A stretch of DNA of 64,000 bases from the NCBI GenBank assembly GCA_900545445.1, contig UQZH01000006.1, forward strand, positions 1-64,000. Direction: 5' to 3'. Below the pieces are notes generated by a model. The model made no database searches. It was not told the origin of the DNA and was given only the letters and a program-made list of their open reading frames with translations. The stretch comes from an uncultured Collinsella sp. GTDB lineage: Bacteria; Actinomycetota; Coriobacteriia; Coriobacteriales; Coriobacteriaceae. This document shows, in pieces, positions 51,596-61,336 of this stretch. Each line of letters begins with the position of its first letter. Position 1 is the first letter of the stretch. Position numbers and translations under genes: made by a program.

Positions 51596-52531
51596 CTAGG
51601 CTTTTTTGGGTTTGTTGACGATGATGATGCCGCCGCAGACCAACAGCAGGGCAACAAGTACGGTAACGGGGCTCGTGCCAGCGCCCTCGCCGAGCAGCAG
51701 TGCGCTCAACAGCACGCCAAAGACCGGGTTCATAAAGCCAAAGACCGAAACGCGGCTGACGGGGTTGACGGCGAGCAGGCGGGACCACAGCGAGTACGCG
51801 ACGGCGGAAATGAGTGCCATATAAATGATGAGCGCGATGGCGGGGGCGATTTCGGTGGGGGACAACGTGCCGCCCATCAAAAACCCGATGGCGGTAAGGA
51901 CCACGCCACCGACTAAAAACTGCCAGCCGGCGAGCAAGACGCCGTCATGCTCGCGCGAGAAGATGCCAATGAGGCAGGTCGACAGGGCGCCCGCAACAGT
52001 GGAAGCCAAGATAAATCCCTCACCGTCGAGCGTAAAGCCAAAGGTGCCATCCGCGCCCGAAAGGTTGACGAGCGCGACGCCGGCAAAGCCCAGCACACAG
52101 CCAAGCACCTTGGGCGTATTGAGCCTCTCGGTGTGAAATGCCAGGGCGGCAAAGAGGATTGCGAGAAAGTTGGCGCTGGCCTCGATGATGGAACTCGACA
52201 TTGCGCTGGCGCGCGAGAGTCCAAGGTAGAAAAAGAAGTACTGCCCGATAGTCTGGAAGAGCGACAAGATAAAGATGGGCTTGATGTCGCGAGCCTGCGG
52301 AATGAGGGGATGGCGCTGAGCCGCGCTCATCCCAACGATAACCAGGGCACCGGCAAGCGTAAAGCGCAAACCTGCAAAGAGCAGCTGTGAGGCGCTATCG
52401 TGCGCGGGGATGCCAAAGAGCCCGTAACCGATCTTGATGCAGGGGAAAGCCGATCCCCAGAGCGCACAGCAGACGAGGCAGCCCAGGATGAGTCCGGGCA
52501 GGGTGGCGAGATACGGCTTGCGGCTTTCCAT
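51596..52531 (-). CDS. EamA/DMT family transporter
   Basis: 311 residues with ten hydrophobic helices in two EamA repeats; ALWGSAFPCIKIGY at the start and SRVSVFGFMNPVFGVLLSALLLGE near the end match the family. ATG 52531 (MESRKPYLATL) follows AGGAAGGA; the longer frame is not supported. Downstream of purL but separated by a terminator. It differs in sequence from the other EamA protein at 5938. Substrate unknown. Confidence 0.85.
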   Translation of the reverse strand: MESRKPYLATLPGLILGCLVCCALWGSAFPCIKIGYGLFGIPAHDSASQLLFAGLRFTLAGALVIVGMSAAQRHPLIPQARDIKPIFILSLFQTIGQYFFFYLGLSRASAMSSSIIEASANFLAILFAALAFHTERLNTPKVLGCVLGFAGVALVNLSGADGTFGFTLDGEGFILASTVAGALSTCLIGIFSREHDGVLLAGWQFLVGGVVLTAIGFLMGGTLSPTEIAPAIALIIYMALISAVAYSLWSRLLAVNPVSRVSVFGFMNPVFGVLLSALLLGEGAGTSPVTVLVALLLVCGGIIIVNKPKKA

Positions 52532-52564
52532 GATGTCCTTCCTGTATGCGCGAAGCAAAAAAGA

Positions 52565-52593
52565 ACCCGCCACCGGGTGTGCCGGTGGCGGGT
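52565..52593 (-). terminator. Terminator of purL
   Basis: A 12-bp perfect stem (52565-52576 with 52582-52593), loop GTGTG; on the minus strand it is followed by TTCTTTTTT. Confidence 0.85.
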
Positions 52594-52630
52594 GTTGTTA
52601 CCCGAGGGGATTGTACCCGATGGGGAAGCT

Positions 52631-55600
52631 TTAAGCGAAGTAGGCTACGCCGCTCTCAAAGATCGGCATGAACTTATCGCCGGGGACATGTTCGGGCACG
52701 TTGCGGTACAGGTTGTCGCCGCGACGCTCGGCATGGCCCATCTTGCCCAGGACGCGGCCGTCGGGGCTCGTGATGCCCTCGATGGCGAGTGCGGAGCCGT
52801 TGGGGTTGACGGAAAGATCCATGCTGGGCTTGCCGTCCTCGCCCACGTACTGCGTGGCGACCTGGCCGTTGGCGATGAGCTGGGCGAGCACCTCGTCGTT
52901 GGCGACAAAGCGGCCCTCGCCGTGGCTGATGGCGACGGTGTAGGGGTCGTCGAGGCTACACTGCGACAGCCACGGGGACAGGTTGGACGAGATACGGGTG
53001 CGCACCAGACGGCTCTGATGGCGACCGATGGTGTTAAAGGTCAGCGTGGGTGCATCCGGCGTGGCGTCGACGATGTCGCCATAGGGCACCAGGCCGAGCT
53101 TGACCAGGGCCTGGAAGCCGTTGCAGATGCCCAGCATCAGGCCATCGCGGGCCTTGAGCAGGTCGCGGACTGCCTCGGTGACCTCGGGAGCGCGGAAGAA
53201 CGCCGTGATGAACTTGGCGGAGCCGTCGGGCTCGTCACCGCCCGAGAAGCCGCCGGGGATCATGACGATCTGGCTTGCACGGATGCGGCGGGCAAGCTCG
53301 TGGGTGCTTTCGGCGACGGCCTCGGGCGTGAGGTTGTTGATCACGAAGGTGTCGGCCTCGGCGCCGGCGGCGCGGAAAGCGCGGGCGCTATCGTACTCGC
53401 AGTTGTTGCCGGGGAACACGGGGATTACCACGCGCGGGCGGGCGATCTTGGCGCCGCTGTACACGTGGATATCCTTGGCACGGAAGTCGATGGTCTCGAC
53501 CTTGGCAGTCTCGCCGGCGCTGCGGTAGGCAAAGACGCCCTCGATGCCGCTCTCCCAGGCCTCCTGGAGCTCGGAGAGCTCGATGACCTCGGAGCCGGTA
53601 TCGATGACATAGCCCTCGACGGTGGTGCCCAGGGGCTCGACGACAACGCCGTCGGCGACCTCGGGCAGCTCGGCATCCTCGGCGAGCTCGACGATAAAGC
53701 TGCCGTAGAGCGGGGTGAAGAGGCCCTCCACGTCCACATCTTCGGCAAGCTCGATACCGATCTGGTTGCCGACGCACATCTTAAAGAGGCTCTCGGCGCC
53801 GCAGCCGTAGCCGGGCGTGGAGACGGCCAGGGCGTCGCCGGCGGCGGTGAGCGCCTCGACGGCGTCAAATGCGGCGAGCAGCTGCTGGGCGTCGGGGCGG
53901 TAGTCCTGGCCATAGGTGGCGGGGGCGATGCGGACGACGCGGTGCGTGAGGCCCTTGAACTCGGGGGAGACAGCGCGGGCCGCCTTGCCCACGGCCACGG
54001 CGAAGCTGATGAGGGTCGGCGGAACGTTGAGCTCGCCGGCCTCGTCCTCAAACGAGCCACTCATGGAATCCTTACCGCCGATGGCGCCGGCACCCAGGTC
54101 GACTTGGGCCATAAGGGCGCCCAAGACGGCTGCCATGGGCTTGCCCCAGCGCTCGGCCTCGGTGCGCAGACGCTCAAAGTATTCCTGGAAGGAGAGGTAG
54201 GCGCGCTTGTGCTCAAAGCCTGCGGCCACGAGCTTGGCGATGGACTCGACCACGGACAGGTAGGCGCCCGCAAACTGGTCGGCCTCCATCAGATAGGGGT
54301 TAAAGCCCCATGCCATAGCGCTCGCCGTGGTGGTCTCACCGTCCACGGGGAACTTGGCGACCATGGCAGAGCTCGGGGTGAGCTGCGTCTTGCCGCCAAA
54401 GGGCATGAGCACGGTCGCGGCGCCGATGGTGGAGTCGAAGCGCTCGGAAAGGCCCTTGTTGGAGGCAACGTTAAGATCGGTGACGAGCGAGGTCATGCGC
54501 TCGGCAAGCGTGGTGCCGGCCCAGCTGGGCTGCCACACGCTGCGGGCGCAGACGTGGGCGACCTGGTGCTTGGGCGCACCGTTGGAGTTGAGGAACTCGC
54601 GGGACAGATCGACGATGGAGACGCCATTCCATGCCATGCGCATGCGCGGCTCGGCGGTAACCTCGGCGATGACGGTTGCCTCCAGGTTCTCCTCGGCGGC
54701 GTAGCCCATGAACTCCTCGACGTCACCGTCGGCGACGGCGCAGGCCATGCGCTCCTGGGACTCAGAGATAGCGAGCTCGGTGCCGTCCAAGCCGTCGTAC
54801 TTCTTGGTCACGGTATCAAGGTCGACATACAGGCCATCGGCAAGCTCGCCCACGGCGACCGAGACGCCGCCGGCGCCAAAGTCGTTGCAGCGCTTGATCA
54901 GACGGCAGGCATCGCCGCGGCGGAACAGACGCTGCAGCTTGCGCTCGACCGGGGCGTTGCCCTTCTGGACTTCGGCACCCGAGGTCTCGATTGACTCGGT
55001 GTTCTGGGTCTTGGAGGAGCCGGTGGCACCACCGATGCCGTCACGGCCGGTGCGGCCGCCCAGCAGGATGATCTTGTCGGTGGGGGCGGGGCACTCGCGG
55101 CGCACGTGGTTTGCCGGGGTAGCGCCCACAACGGCGCCGACCTCCATGCGCTTGGCCACGTAGCCGGGGTGATAGAGCTCGTTGACCTGGCCGGTGGCAA
55201 GGCCGATCTGGTTGCCGTAGCTGGAGTAGCCGGCGGCAGCGGTGGTCACGAGCTTGCGCTGCGGCAGCTTGCCCTCGAGCGTCTCGGAAACCGGGACGGT
55301 GGGGTCGCCGGCGCCGGTGACGCGCATGGCCTGGTACACATAGCTGCGGCCCGAGAGCGGGTCGCGGATAGCGCCGCCCACGCAGGTGGCGGCACCGCCG
55401 AAGGGCTCGATTTCGGTCGGGTGGTTGTGGGTCTCGTTCTTAAAGAGGAACAGCCAGTCCTGGTCCTCGCCGTCGACATCGACCTTCACCTTGACGGTGC
55501 AGGCGTTGATCTCCTCGGACTCATCGACATCGGTCATGACGCCGGTCTTCTTGAGGTACTTGGCGCCGATGGTGCCCATGTCCATGAGGCAGACGGGCTT

Positions 55601-56377
55601 GGCGTCGCGGCCGAGTTCGTGGCGCATCTCCATGTAGCGGTCGAAGGCCTGCTGCACCACGGCGTCGTCGATCGTCACGTCGTCCAGGACGGTGCCGAAG
55701 GTGGTGTGGCGGCAGTGGTCGGACCAGTAGGTGTCGATCACGCGGATCTCGGTGATGGTGGGGTCGCGGTCCTCATCGCGGAAGTACTGCTGGCAGAAGG
55801 CGATGTCCGCCTCGTCCATGGCAAGGCCGCGATCGGCGATAAAGGCGGCAAGGCCGGCCTCGTCGAGCTCGCGGAAACCGTCGAGCACTTCGACAGGCTG
55901 CGGCTCGGGTGTCTCAATGTGCAACGTCTCGGGCAGGTCTAGCGAGGCGATGCGCGCCTCGACGGGGTTCACCACGTAGTGCTTGATGGCCTCGATGGCG
56001 GCCTCGTCCAGGGCGCCCGAGATCATATAGACCTTGGCGGAGCGCACGGCGGGGCGCTCGCCCTGGCTGATGAGCTGCACGCACTCGCTGGCGGAGTCGG
56101 CGCGCTGGTCAAACTGGCCAGGCAGGAATTCGACGGCAAAGACGGCGCCATCGCTTGCGGGGAGCTCGTCGTAAGTCACATCGACCTGGGGCTCGCTAAA
56201 GACGGTCGGCACGCAGGAGCGGAAAAGCTCCTCGTCGATGCCCTCGACGTCGTAGCGGTTGATGATCCTCAGGGCCTCGATGCCCTTGATGCCGAGAATC
56301 TCGGTCAGCTCGCCCTTGAGCTGCTGAGCCTCGACGTCGAACCCGGGTTTCTTCTCCACGTAGATACGAGAGACCAT
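52631..56377 (-). CDS. purL: PurL, phosphoribosylformylglycinamidine synthase (single chain)
   Basis: 1248 residues: the large PurL type with PurS-like N-terminal, two AIRS/ATP-binding halves and a C-terminal glutamine amidotransferase. It converts FGAR, glutamine and ATP to FGAM in purine synthesis. Seen: RDPTITEIRVIDTYWSDHCRHTTF, NETHNHPTEIEPFGGAATCVGG, GGRTGRDGIGGATGSS, PVFPGNNCEYDS with the glutaminase Cys, and SHGEGRF with the catalytic His. ATG 56377 follows AGGAACC; the longer frame is not supported. Monocistronic by its terminator. Confidence 0.96.
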   Translation of the reverse strand: MVSRIYVEKKPGFDVEAQQLKGELTEILGIKGIEALRIINRYDVEGIDEELFRSCVPTVFSEPQVDVTYDELPASDGAVFAVEFLPGQFDQRADSASECVQLISQGERPAVRSAKVYMISGALDEAAIEAIKHYVVNPVEARIASLDLPETLHIETPEPQPVEVLDGFRELDEAGLAAFIADRGLAMDEADIAFCQQYFRDEDRDPTITEIRVIDTYWSDHCRHTTFGTVLDDVTIDDAVVQQAFDRYMEMRHELGRDAKPVCLMDMGTIGAKYLKKTGVMTDVDESEEINACTVKVKVDVDGEDQDWLFLFKNETHNHPTEIEPFGGAATCVGGAIRDPLSGRSYVYQAMRVTGAGDPTVPVSETLEGKLPQRKLVTTAAAGYSSYGNQIGLATGQVNELYHPGYVAKRMEVGAVVGATPANHVRRECPAPTDKIILLGGRTGRDGIGGATGSSKTQNTESIETSGAEVQKGNAPVERKLQRLFRRGDACRLIKRCNDFGAGGVSVAVGELADGLYVDLDTVTKKYDGLDGTELAISESQERMACAVADGDVEEFMGYAAEENLEATVIAEVTAEPRMRMAWNGVSIVDLSREFLNSNGAPKHQVAHVCARSVWQPSWAGTTLAERMTSLVTDLNVASNKGLSERFDSTIGAATVLMPFGGKTQLTPSSAMVAKFPVDGETTTASAMAWGFNPYLMEADQFAGAYLSVVESIAKLVAAGFEHKRAYLSFQEYFERLRTEAERWGKPMAAVLGALMAQVDLGAGAIGGKDSMSGSFEDEAGELNVPPTLISFAVAVGKAARAVSPEFKGLTHRVVRIAPATYGQDYRPDAQQLLAAFDAVEALTAAGDALAVSTPGYGCGAESLFKMCVGNQIGIELAEDVDVEGLFTPLYGSFIVELAEDAELPEVADGVVVEPLGTTVEGYVIDTGSEVIELSELQEAWESGIEGVFAYRSAGETAKVETIDFRAKDIHVYSGAKIARPRVVIPVFPGNNCEYDSARAFRAAGAEADTFVINNLTPEAVAESTHELARRIRASQIVMIPGGFSGGDEPDGSAKFITAFFRAPEVTEAVRDLLKARDGLMLGICNGFQALVKLGLVPYGDIVDATPDAPTLTFNTIGRHQSRLVRTRISSNLSPWLSQCSLDDPYTVAISHGEGRFVANDEVLAQLIANGQVATQYVGEDGKPSMDLSVNPNGSALAIEGITSPDGRVLGKMGHAERRGDNLYRNVPEHVPGDKFMPIFESGVAYFA

Positions 56378-56561
56378 TGGTTCCTGCCTTCCTGATCGGT
56401 TGGGCGTACGGTACGGTATGCGGCAGCGGTCGGTTTGCGGGGTCTGCCCTGCGGTCGCCTTGAGCCACATGTTTGTAAACCTCACTATGATACGACAGCT
56501 CGCGGCGCGTTGAGGACGGCGAGGGTGCTACAGTGAAGCGCAAACAAGAGAAAGGCATCAC

Positions 56562-58124
56562 ATGGCATTCGTTTCACTCGCCATCATCGCGCTCGTGGCC
56601 TTTGCAAGCCCCTTCATCGCCTCGGCGATTCCCGGAAAACCCGTTCCCGAGACGGTCTTTTTGCTCGTGTTCGGTGCGGTGCTGGGACCCCATATGCTCG
56701 GCGTCATCCATGTAGATGCCGAGGTCTCGCTGGTGTCCGAGCTCGGTCTGGCCTTTTTGTTCCTGCTCGCCGGCTTTGAGATCGACCCCAAGAGCATCAC
56801 GGGCGTCGAGGGGCGCTACGGCTTGGCGACGTGGGTCGTCACGTTTGGTATCGCCTGGCTTGCCGTGCGCTTTACCCCGTGGTTCTCGGTCAGTCATTTC
56901 GACGGTATCGCCGTGACGCTTGCCCTCACTTCTACGGCGCTCGGCACGCTCGTGCCCATCATGCGCGAGCGCTCGCTCACCGGCACGCGTGTGGGCGACT
57001 CGATTCTCGCGTATGGCACTTGGGGCGAGCTCGGTCCCGTGCTCGCCATGTCGGTGCTGCTGTCTGCTCGCACTGGCATCCAAACGCTCGTAATCCTTGG
57101 CTTGTTTGCGGTGGTTTGCGTGTTACTGGCCGTGGTCCCGAGCCGTTCCAAGCGCGTCGGCAGCCGCTTCTTTGCGTTTGTCGAGGAGCGCGCCGATACC
57201 ACGTCGCAGACCTTCGTGCGCCTGACGGTGCTTATTTTGGTCACGCTCGTGGCGTTCTCGGCCGTCTTTGATCTCGACATCGTGTTGGGTTCTTTTGCCG
57301 CCGGCTTTGTCCTGCGCTATATCATCCCCGAGGGCAACCATACGCTCGAGACCAAGCTCGACGGCCTGGCCTACGGCTTTTTGATTCCGGTGTTCTTTAC
57401 CGTATCGGGCGCAAAGATTGACCTGACGGCCGTGGCGTCGCGTCCGGGCTTGCTCGCGGGCTTTATCGTGGCGTTGCTGATTATTCGTGCCGTGCCCATC
57501 CTCATCTCTATGGGCATTTGTCCTGCGACGCGCGATGTGTCGGCGTATGGTCGCATTACCGTGGCGCTCTACTGCACCACGGCCCTGCCGATCATCGTTG
57601 CCGTGACAAGCGTTGCCGTCAACGCGGGCGCGCTGTCGCAAGATATTGCGTCGGTCATGGTTGCCGCCGGTGCCATCACGGTGTTCTTGATGCCGCTGCT
57701 CGCGCAGCTCTTCTACCGCGTGGTCGATGCCGCGCCGGTCGCCGCCGTGGCAGAGGTTGCCGAGCATCCTTCCGACGCGCTCGACATCCTGCGCGCCCAT
57801 CACGATTTGGCGAGCCTGCTCGCACGCGAGCACGAGCTGCTGACCTCGCATGGACATGGTCGCGTATTCGAGGGCTTGCCTACGCTCGATACGATTGCCG
57901 AGCGTCTTTCCGCCGAGGCAGCGAACGGCCACATCGATGCCCGCATCGTGGACGCGGCGCATCTTCTTGCCGATAAGACCTATGGTGATGAGCTTGACCC
58001 GTCCGAGCTGACTCCGCGTGAGCGCCGCCGCCTGGAGCGCGCCAAGCTCGCCGTGCACGAATACCGCCGCCGCATGCTGGAGCTCTACGCGCGCGATGAA
58101 GCCCAGGACGACGACGGCAAGTAG
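56562..58124 (+). CDS. CPA2-type cation/proton antiporter
   Basis: 520 residues: about 12 hydrophobic segments of the Na+/H+ exchanger family through residue ~395 (GLAFLFLLAGFEIDP, TSTALGTLVPIMRE, GSFAAGFVLRYI), then a soluble, charged C-terminal region (~400-520). The GFEIDP stretch carries conserved acidic residues of helix 3-4. ATG follows GAAAGG. Divergent from purL. Ion specificity (Na+ or K+) is not clear. Confidence 0.85.
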   Translation: MAFVSLAIIALVAFASPFIASAIPGKPVPETVFLLVFGAVLGPHMLGVIHVDAEVSLVSELGLAFLFLLAGFEIDPKSITGVEGRYGLATWVVTFGIAWLAVRFTPWFSVSHFDGIAVTLALTSTALGTLVPIMRERSLTGTRVGDSILAYGTWGELGPVLAMSVLLSARTGIQTLVILGLFAVVCVLLAVVPSRSKRVGSRFFAFVEERADTTSQTFVRLTVLILVTLVAFSAVFDLDIVLGSFAAGFVLRYIIPEGNHTLETKLDGLAYGFLIPVFFTVSGAKIDLTAVASRPGLLAGFIVALLIIRAVPILISMGICPATRDVSAYGRITVALYCTTALPIIVAVTSVAVNAGALSQDIASVMVAAGAITVFLMPLLAQLFYRVVDAAPVAAVAEVAEHPSDALDILRAHHDLASLLAREHELLTSHGHGRVFEGLPTLDTIAERLSAEAANGHIDARIVDAAHLLADKTYGDELDPSELTPRERRRLERAKLAVHEYRRRMLELYARDEAQDDDGK

Positions 58125-58162
58125 CAAGGAGTGTCGGGATACGGGTTCCGTCCAAATAATAG

Positions 58163-58201
58163 AAGGCGCGCTGCCTGCGGTTGATGCGGACAGCGCGCCT
58201 T
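58163..58201 (+). terminator. Rho-independent terminator
   Basis: AAGGCGCGCTG (58163-58173) pairs with CAGCGCGCCTT (58191-58201), followed by TTTGCG. It ends the antiporter gene. Confidence 0.8.
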
Positions 58202-58245
58202 TTGCGTTGAACTCTGTTGAGGTTCGAAGCCGAAACTTTCGACCT

Positions 58246-58995
58246 TTAGGAGCGGGCTGCCCCGTCGACGGGGAGGATGGCGCCCGTGACATAGGAGGAC
58301 ATGTCGCTCGCAAGGAAAACGAAGGCGTTGGCAACGTCCTCGGGCTCGCCCATGCGACCGAGCGGAATAGTGGCGATGATGGGCTTGATGACCTCTTCGG
58401 GCAGGTTGGCGACCATATCGGTCTTGGTTACGCCAGGCGCGACGGCATTGACGCGAATACCCATGGGGGCGAGCTCGCGCGAGAGCGACTGGACCATGCC
58501 GTTGACGGCAAACTTGGACGTAGGATAGCCGACGCCGGAGGGCTGGCCATACTTGGCGACCATTGAACTCGTGGTGGTGATGGTGCCGCCGTGGCCGGCC
58601 TCGGTCATGATCTTGGCGGCAGCCTGGTGACCATTAAAGACGGCGACGACATTGAGGTCCATGACCTTTGCAAACTCTTCTGCCGTGTAATCCAAAAGGG
58701 GCGAGCGCTGGGAGATGCCGGCGTTGTTGACGACCGTGTCCAAGCCGCCCATATCGGCGGCAGCCTGGGTAAAGGCCTCGGTTACGGCTTCGAGCGAGGT
58801 GAGGTCGCAGGAGCGACCCCAGACCTTGGCCTCGGGATAGGCGGCTGTCAGCTTCTCAACGGCCGCGTCGGCAGTCTCCTGGCGCGAGCCAAAGACGGTG
58901 ACGGTGGCACCCTCCTCGATAAAGCGGCAGGCGATGGCATAGCCGATACCGCGCGTGCCTCCGGTGATGATTGCTTTCTTGCCCTCGAGCAACAT
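58246..58995 (-). CDS. SDR family oxidoreductase (FabG-like)
   Basis: 249 residues, classical short-chain dehydrogenase. Seen: TGGTRGIGYA for the cofactor, CDLTS, NNAG, and the catalytic Ser-Tyr-Lys as SSMVAKYGQPSGVGYPTSK, plus VAPGVTKTDM. Close to 3-oxoacyl-ACP reductases and glucose dehydrogenase-like enzymes; without a fatty acid cluster the substrate is open. ATG 58995 follows GGAGG. A CGGTGTC/GACACCG palindrome upstream (59076-59096) could be its operator. Confidence 0.88.
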   Translation of the reverse strand: MLLEGKKAIITGGTRGIGYAIACRFIEEGATVTVFGSRQETADAAVEKLTAAYPEAKVWGRSCDLTSLEAVTEAFTQAAADMGGLDTVVNNAGISQRSPLLDYTAEEFAKVMDLNVVAVFNGHQAAAKIMTEAGHGGTITTTSSMVAKYGQPSGVGYPTSKFAVNGMVQSLSRELAPMGIRVNAVAPGVTKTDMVANLPEEVIKPIIATIPLGRMGEPEDVANAFVFLASDMSSYVTGAILPVDGAARS

Positions 58996-59075
58996 GGTGC
59001 CTCCATTCTTCGGGGGTGGACGTACGCAGCACAGGATAGCGGCGGACAAAAGCAAACGTGCCTGCTTATCGGTGA

Positions 59076-59096
59076 GCGGTGTCCCTGGTTGACACC
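59076..59096. promoter_or_regulatory. Inverted repeat upstream of the SDR gene, possible operator
   Basis: CGGTGTC (59076-59082) and GACACCG (59090-59096) form a perfect 7-bp inverted repeat with a 7-nt spacer, 80-100 nt before the SDR start. Fits a dimeric repressor site. The rest of the 58996-59153 gap shows nothing. Confidence 0.4.
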
Positions 59097-59153
59097 GAAC
59101 GGTCAAATTGTTCAAACGCGGATCGCGTCAATGCGCCCCGAGCGTGCAAATAA

Positions 59154-59187
59154 AAGGGCTCCCGTCCAAGACCAGACGGGAGCCCTT
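59154..59187 (-). terminator. Terminator of hom
   Basis: A perfect 13-bp stem (59154-59166 with 59175-59187), loop of 8 nt; on the minus strand followed by TTATTTGC. Confidence 0.8.
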
Positions 59188-59218
59188 CGAGCAAATGCGT
59201 TGTGGGGTGTAAACCGAA

Positions 59219-60562
59219 CTAGTTGGCCATGACACCTTCGGTCCAAGCCTCGACGTCCTCGATGCGCAGGACGTTGGCGACCTCGGCCACGCAGTCGACG
59301 CTGGCAAGCTCGGCGGCGGCAGCCTGGACGTCCTTCTCGAGTGCGCGGTGCGTCAGGAAGATGACCGAGCAGGCATCGCTGACACCCGACTTGCCGTCCT
59401 CGACTTGGTTGATGAGCGAGATCGAAATGTTGTGCTTGGCAAAGATGTCGACCGTCTCGGACAGGGCGCCCACGCGGTCGGCGACCTTCAGGCGCACATA
59501 GTACTTGGTCTGGAGCTCGTCCATGGGCTTAAAGGCGAGGTTGTGACCATAGGGCTCAATCTCGGGCAGCGGAGCCACGCCCCGGCTGATCTGCTCGGAG
59601 AGCGACAGGATATCGCCCACGACGGCGCTCGCGGTGGGGAAGGAGCCTGCGCCGGCACCGTAGAACATGGTCTCGCCCACGGCATCGCCCACTACGTAAA
59701 CAGCGTTCATGGCGCCGTTGACCTTGGCAAGCATGTGGTCGGCGGGGATCAGCGTGGGATGCACGCGGACGTCGACGCCGGCGTCGGTGTTGCGGGCGAT
59801 GCCGAGCAGCTTAATGGTGTAGCCGAGCTCGCGGGCCTGGGCGATGTCCTCGGCGCCGATGGTGCGGATACCCTGCTGGTACACATCATCGGTGGTCACG
59901 CGGGTGCCAAAGCCGATGGAGGCGAGGATCGCCGTCTTGCTGGCGGCATCGAAGCCGTCGACGTCGGCGGACGGGTCGGCCTCGGCATAGCCCTTGGCCT
60001 GTGCATCGGCGAGCACGTCGGCGTAATCGGCGCCCTCGGCGTCCATGCGCGACAGGATGTAGTTGGTGGTGCCGTTGAGGATGCCGGCGATGGTCAGGAT
60101 CTTGTTGCCCACCAGATCGTGCTCAAGCGTGCTCACGATGGGGATGCCGCCGCCGCAGCTGGCCTCGCACTTAATCTGCACGCCGCACGCGCGTGCCTTC
60201 TTGGCAAGCGTCTCGACGTGACGGCCCAGCAGGGCCTTGTTGGCAGAGACGACGTGCTTGCTGTGCTCAAAGGCAGTGGTGAAGATCTCGGTTGCGGGAT
60301 GCTCGCCGCCGATCAGCTCGACGACGATGTCGACGGCGGGGTCGGTGACGACATCGTGCCAGTCGCTCGTAAAGGCCTCGCGCTCAATGCCTGCCGCCTC
60401 GGCCTGCTCCCAGGCAAGCGCGCAGGCGCGGGTCAGCTTAAGGTCGATGCCGTAGGCTGCCAGGTACTCATCGTGGTGGCTCTTGATCAGACGGGCCACG
60501 CCGCCGCCGACGGTTCCCAGACCGATGAGGCCGACGTTCACGGTGCGCAGGGGTTCGCTCAT
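59219..60562 (-). CDS. hom: Homoserine dehydrogenase with ACT domain
   Basis: 447 residues: NAD(P)-binding domain (GLIGLGTVGGGVARLI), catalytic domain (ILNGTTNYILSRM, EADPSADVDGFDAASK with the substrate Lys/Asp residues) and a C-terminal ACT domain (~360-440) for feedback inhibition, typically by threonine. It reduces aspartate semialdehyde to homoserine. ATG follows AAGGAG. Monocistronic; threonine or methionine genes are not adjacent. Confidence 0.95.
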   Translation of the reverse strand: MSEPLRTVNVGLIGLGTVGGGVARLIKSHHDEYLAAYGIDLKLTRACALAWEQAEAAGIEREAFTSDWHDVVTDPAVDIVVELIGGEHPATEIFTTAFEHSKHVVSANKALLGRHVETLAKKARACGVQIKCEASCGGGIPIVSTLEHDLVGNKILTIAGILNGTTNYILSRMDAEGADYADVLADAQAKGYAEADPSADVDGFDAASKTAILASIGFGTRVTTDDVYQQGIRTIGAEDIAQARELGYTIKLLGIARNTDAGVDVRVHPTLIPADHMLAKVNGAMNAVYVVGDAVGETMFYGAGAGSFPTASAVVGDILSLSEQISRGVAPLPEIEPYGHNLAFKPMDELQTKYYVRLKVADRVGALSETVDIFAKHNISISLINQVEDGKSGVSDACSVIFLTHRALEKDVQAAAAELASVDCVAEVANVLRIEDVEAWTEGVMAN

Positions 60563-60762
60563 AGATAGCTCCTTCGTGCATCTTATGGATGGATAAATCG
60601 CTTAAAGGTTGAGTGCATTCTAGCGTGAACCGAGGACGCGTGCTCGCCAGGCAACAGGAGTCGCACAAAACGGCACCCCCGAAACGCTGCGGAAACATTG
60701 GAAACACGCTCGCTACAAACGAACTTCCGTAACAAACTGTCAACGTTTGCACCATAAGGTTT

Positions 60763-61065
60763 GCCCTGTGCGACTGGGGCATGCAGGCGCTCGTCGGCCC
60801 CGTCACCACCGGTGCCGCCGTCGCCGTCTCGGGCGAGATCGCCGATGCCTTTGCCGAGCAGGCCAAGGCGTCCAAGCTCGACATCGTCGATACCGAGACC
60901 TTTAAGGACGACTCCTCCACGAGCTTTATCAACCAGCCGACCAAGGCCATGCGCAAGATCAAGATCGAGGGCCTGACGGGTGAGCTGACGTGGAATGACG
61001 AGGGCCAGGTCGAAAAGCCCGCTACGGCCTATGTGATCCAGGACGGCAAGTACATCGCCGCCTAA
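60763..61065 (+). pseudogene. Decayed livK-like binding-protein gene with two internal deletions
   Basis: The frame 60763-61065 is a shortened copy of the intact gene at 61337. Residues WGMQALVGPVTTGA match the region at about residues 113-126 of the intact protein; the text then jumps to IADAFAEQAKASKLDIVDTETFKDDS (matching ~200-225) and next to TKAMRKIKIEGLTGELTWNDEGQ up to the stop (matching the C-terminus). The N-terminus with signal peptide is lost. The frame remains open to TAA. Short direct repeats such as AAGGC at the junctions suggest slippage or recombination deletions. No ribosome binding site lies upstream of 60763, so it is probably not translated. Confidence 0.8.
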
Positions 61066-61294
61066 GCGCGCATAAAGCGCGACCGGTGAGGCTGTTTTAT
61101 TCAGGGCGGGGACGCTTGTAACAGAACGGAAACATTGCTTTTACACAATAAAGTGGCTTTACTGCATAAAGTAATAGAAATACGCAGAAATATAGATAAA
61201 TGAACAAATCCAAAGAAAAGTCGAAATAACCGCCACTTTTCCTAACTAAAGCGTCTACTATTTTGCGAACGCCGGACACGGCGAAGGATGGCCT

Positions 61295-61315
61295 GTCGGG
61301 TAACCAAAACCCGAC
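61295..61315 (+). promoter_or_regulatory. Leader hairpin of the liv operon
   Basis: GTCGGGT (61295-61301) pairs with ACCCGAC (61309-61315), loop AACCAAA, 21 nt before the ATG of the binding protein. The 61066-61294 stretch is AT-rich, most strongly at 61130-61250, and probably holds the promoter; no other gene is seen there. Confidence 0.45.
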
Positions 61316-61336
61316 GAGATTTGAGAGGAGAGCCGC

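Noticed and set aside
52400..54994. 864-codon open frame opposite purL
   Set aside because: Same cause: antisense shadow of a GC-rich gene; its composition is Gly/Asp/Leu/His-biased and without domain features.
60763..61065. Treating the short liv frame as a functional small binding protein
   Set aside because: It lacks the signal peptide and most of both lobes of the binding fold and has no ribosome site, so a decayed copy is the better reading.
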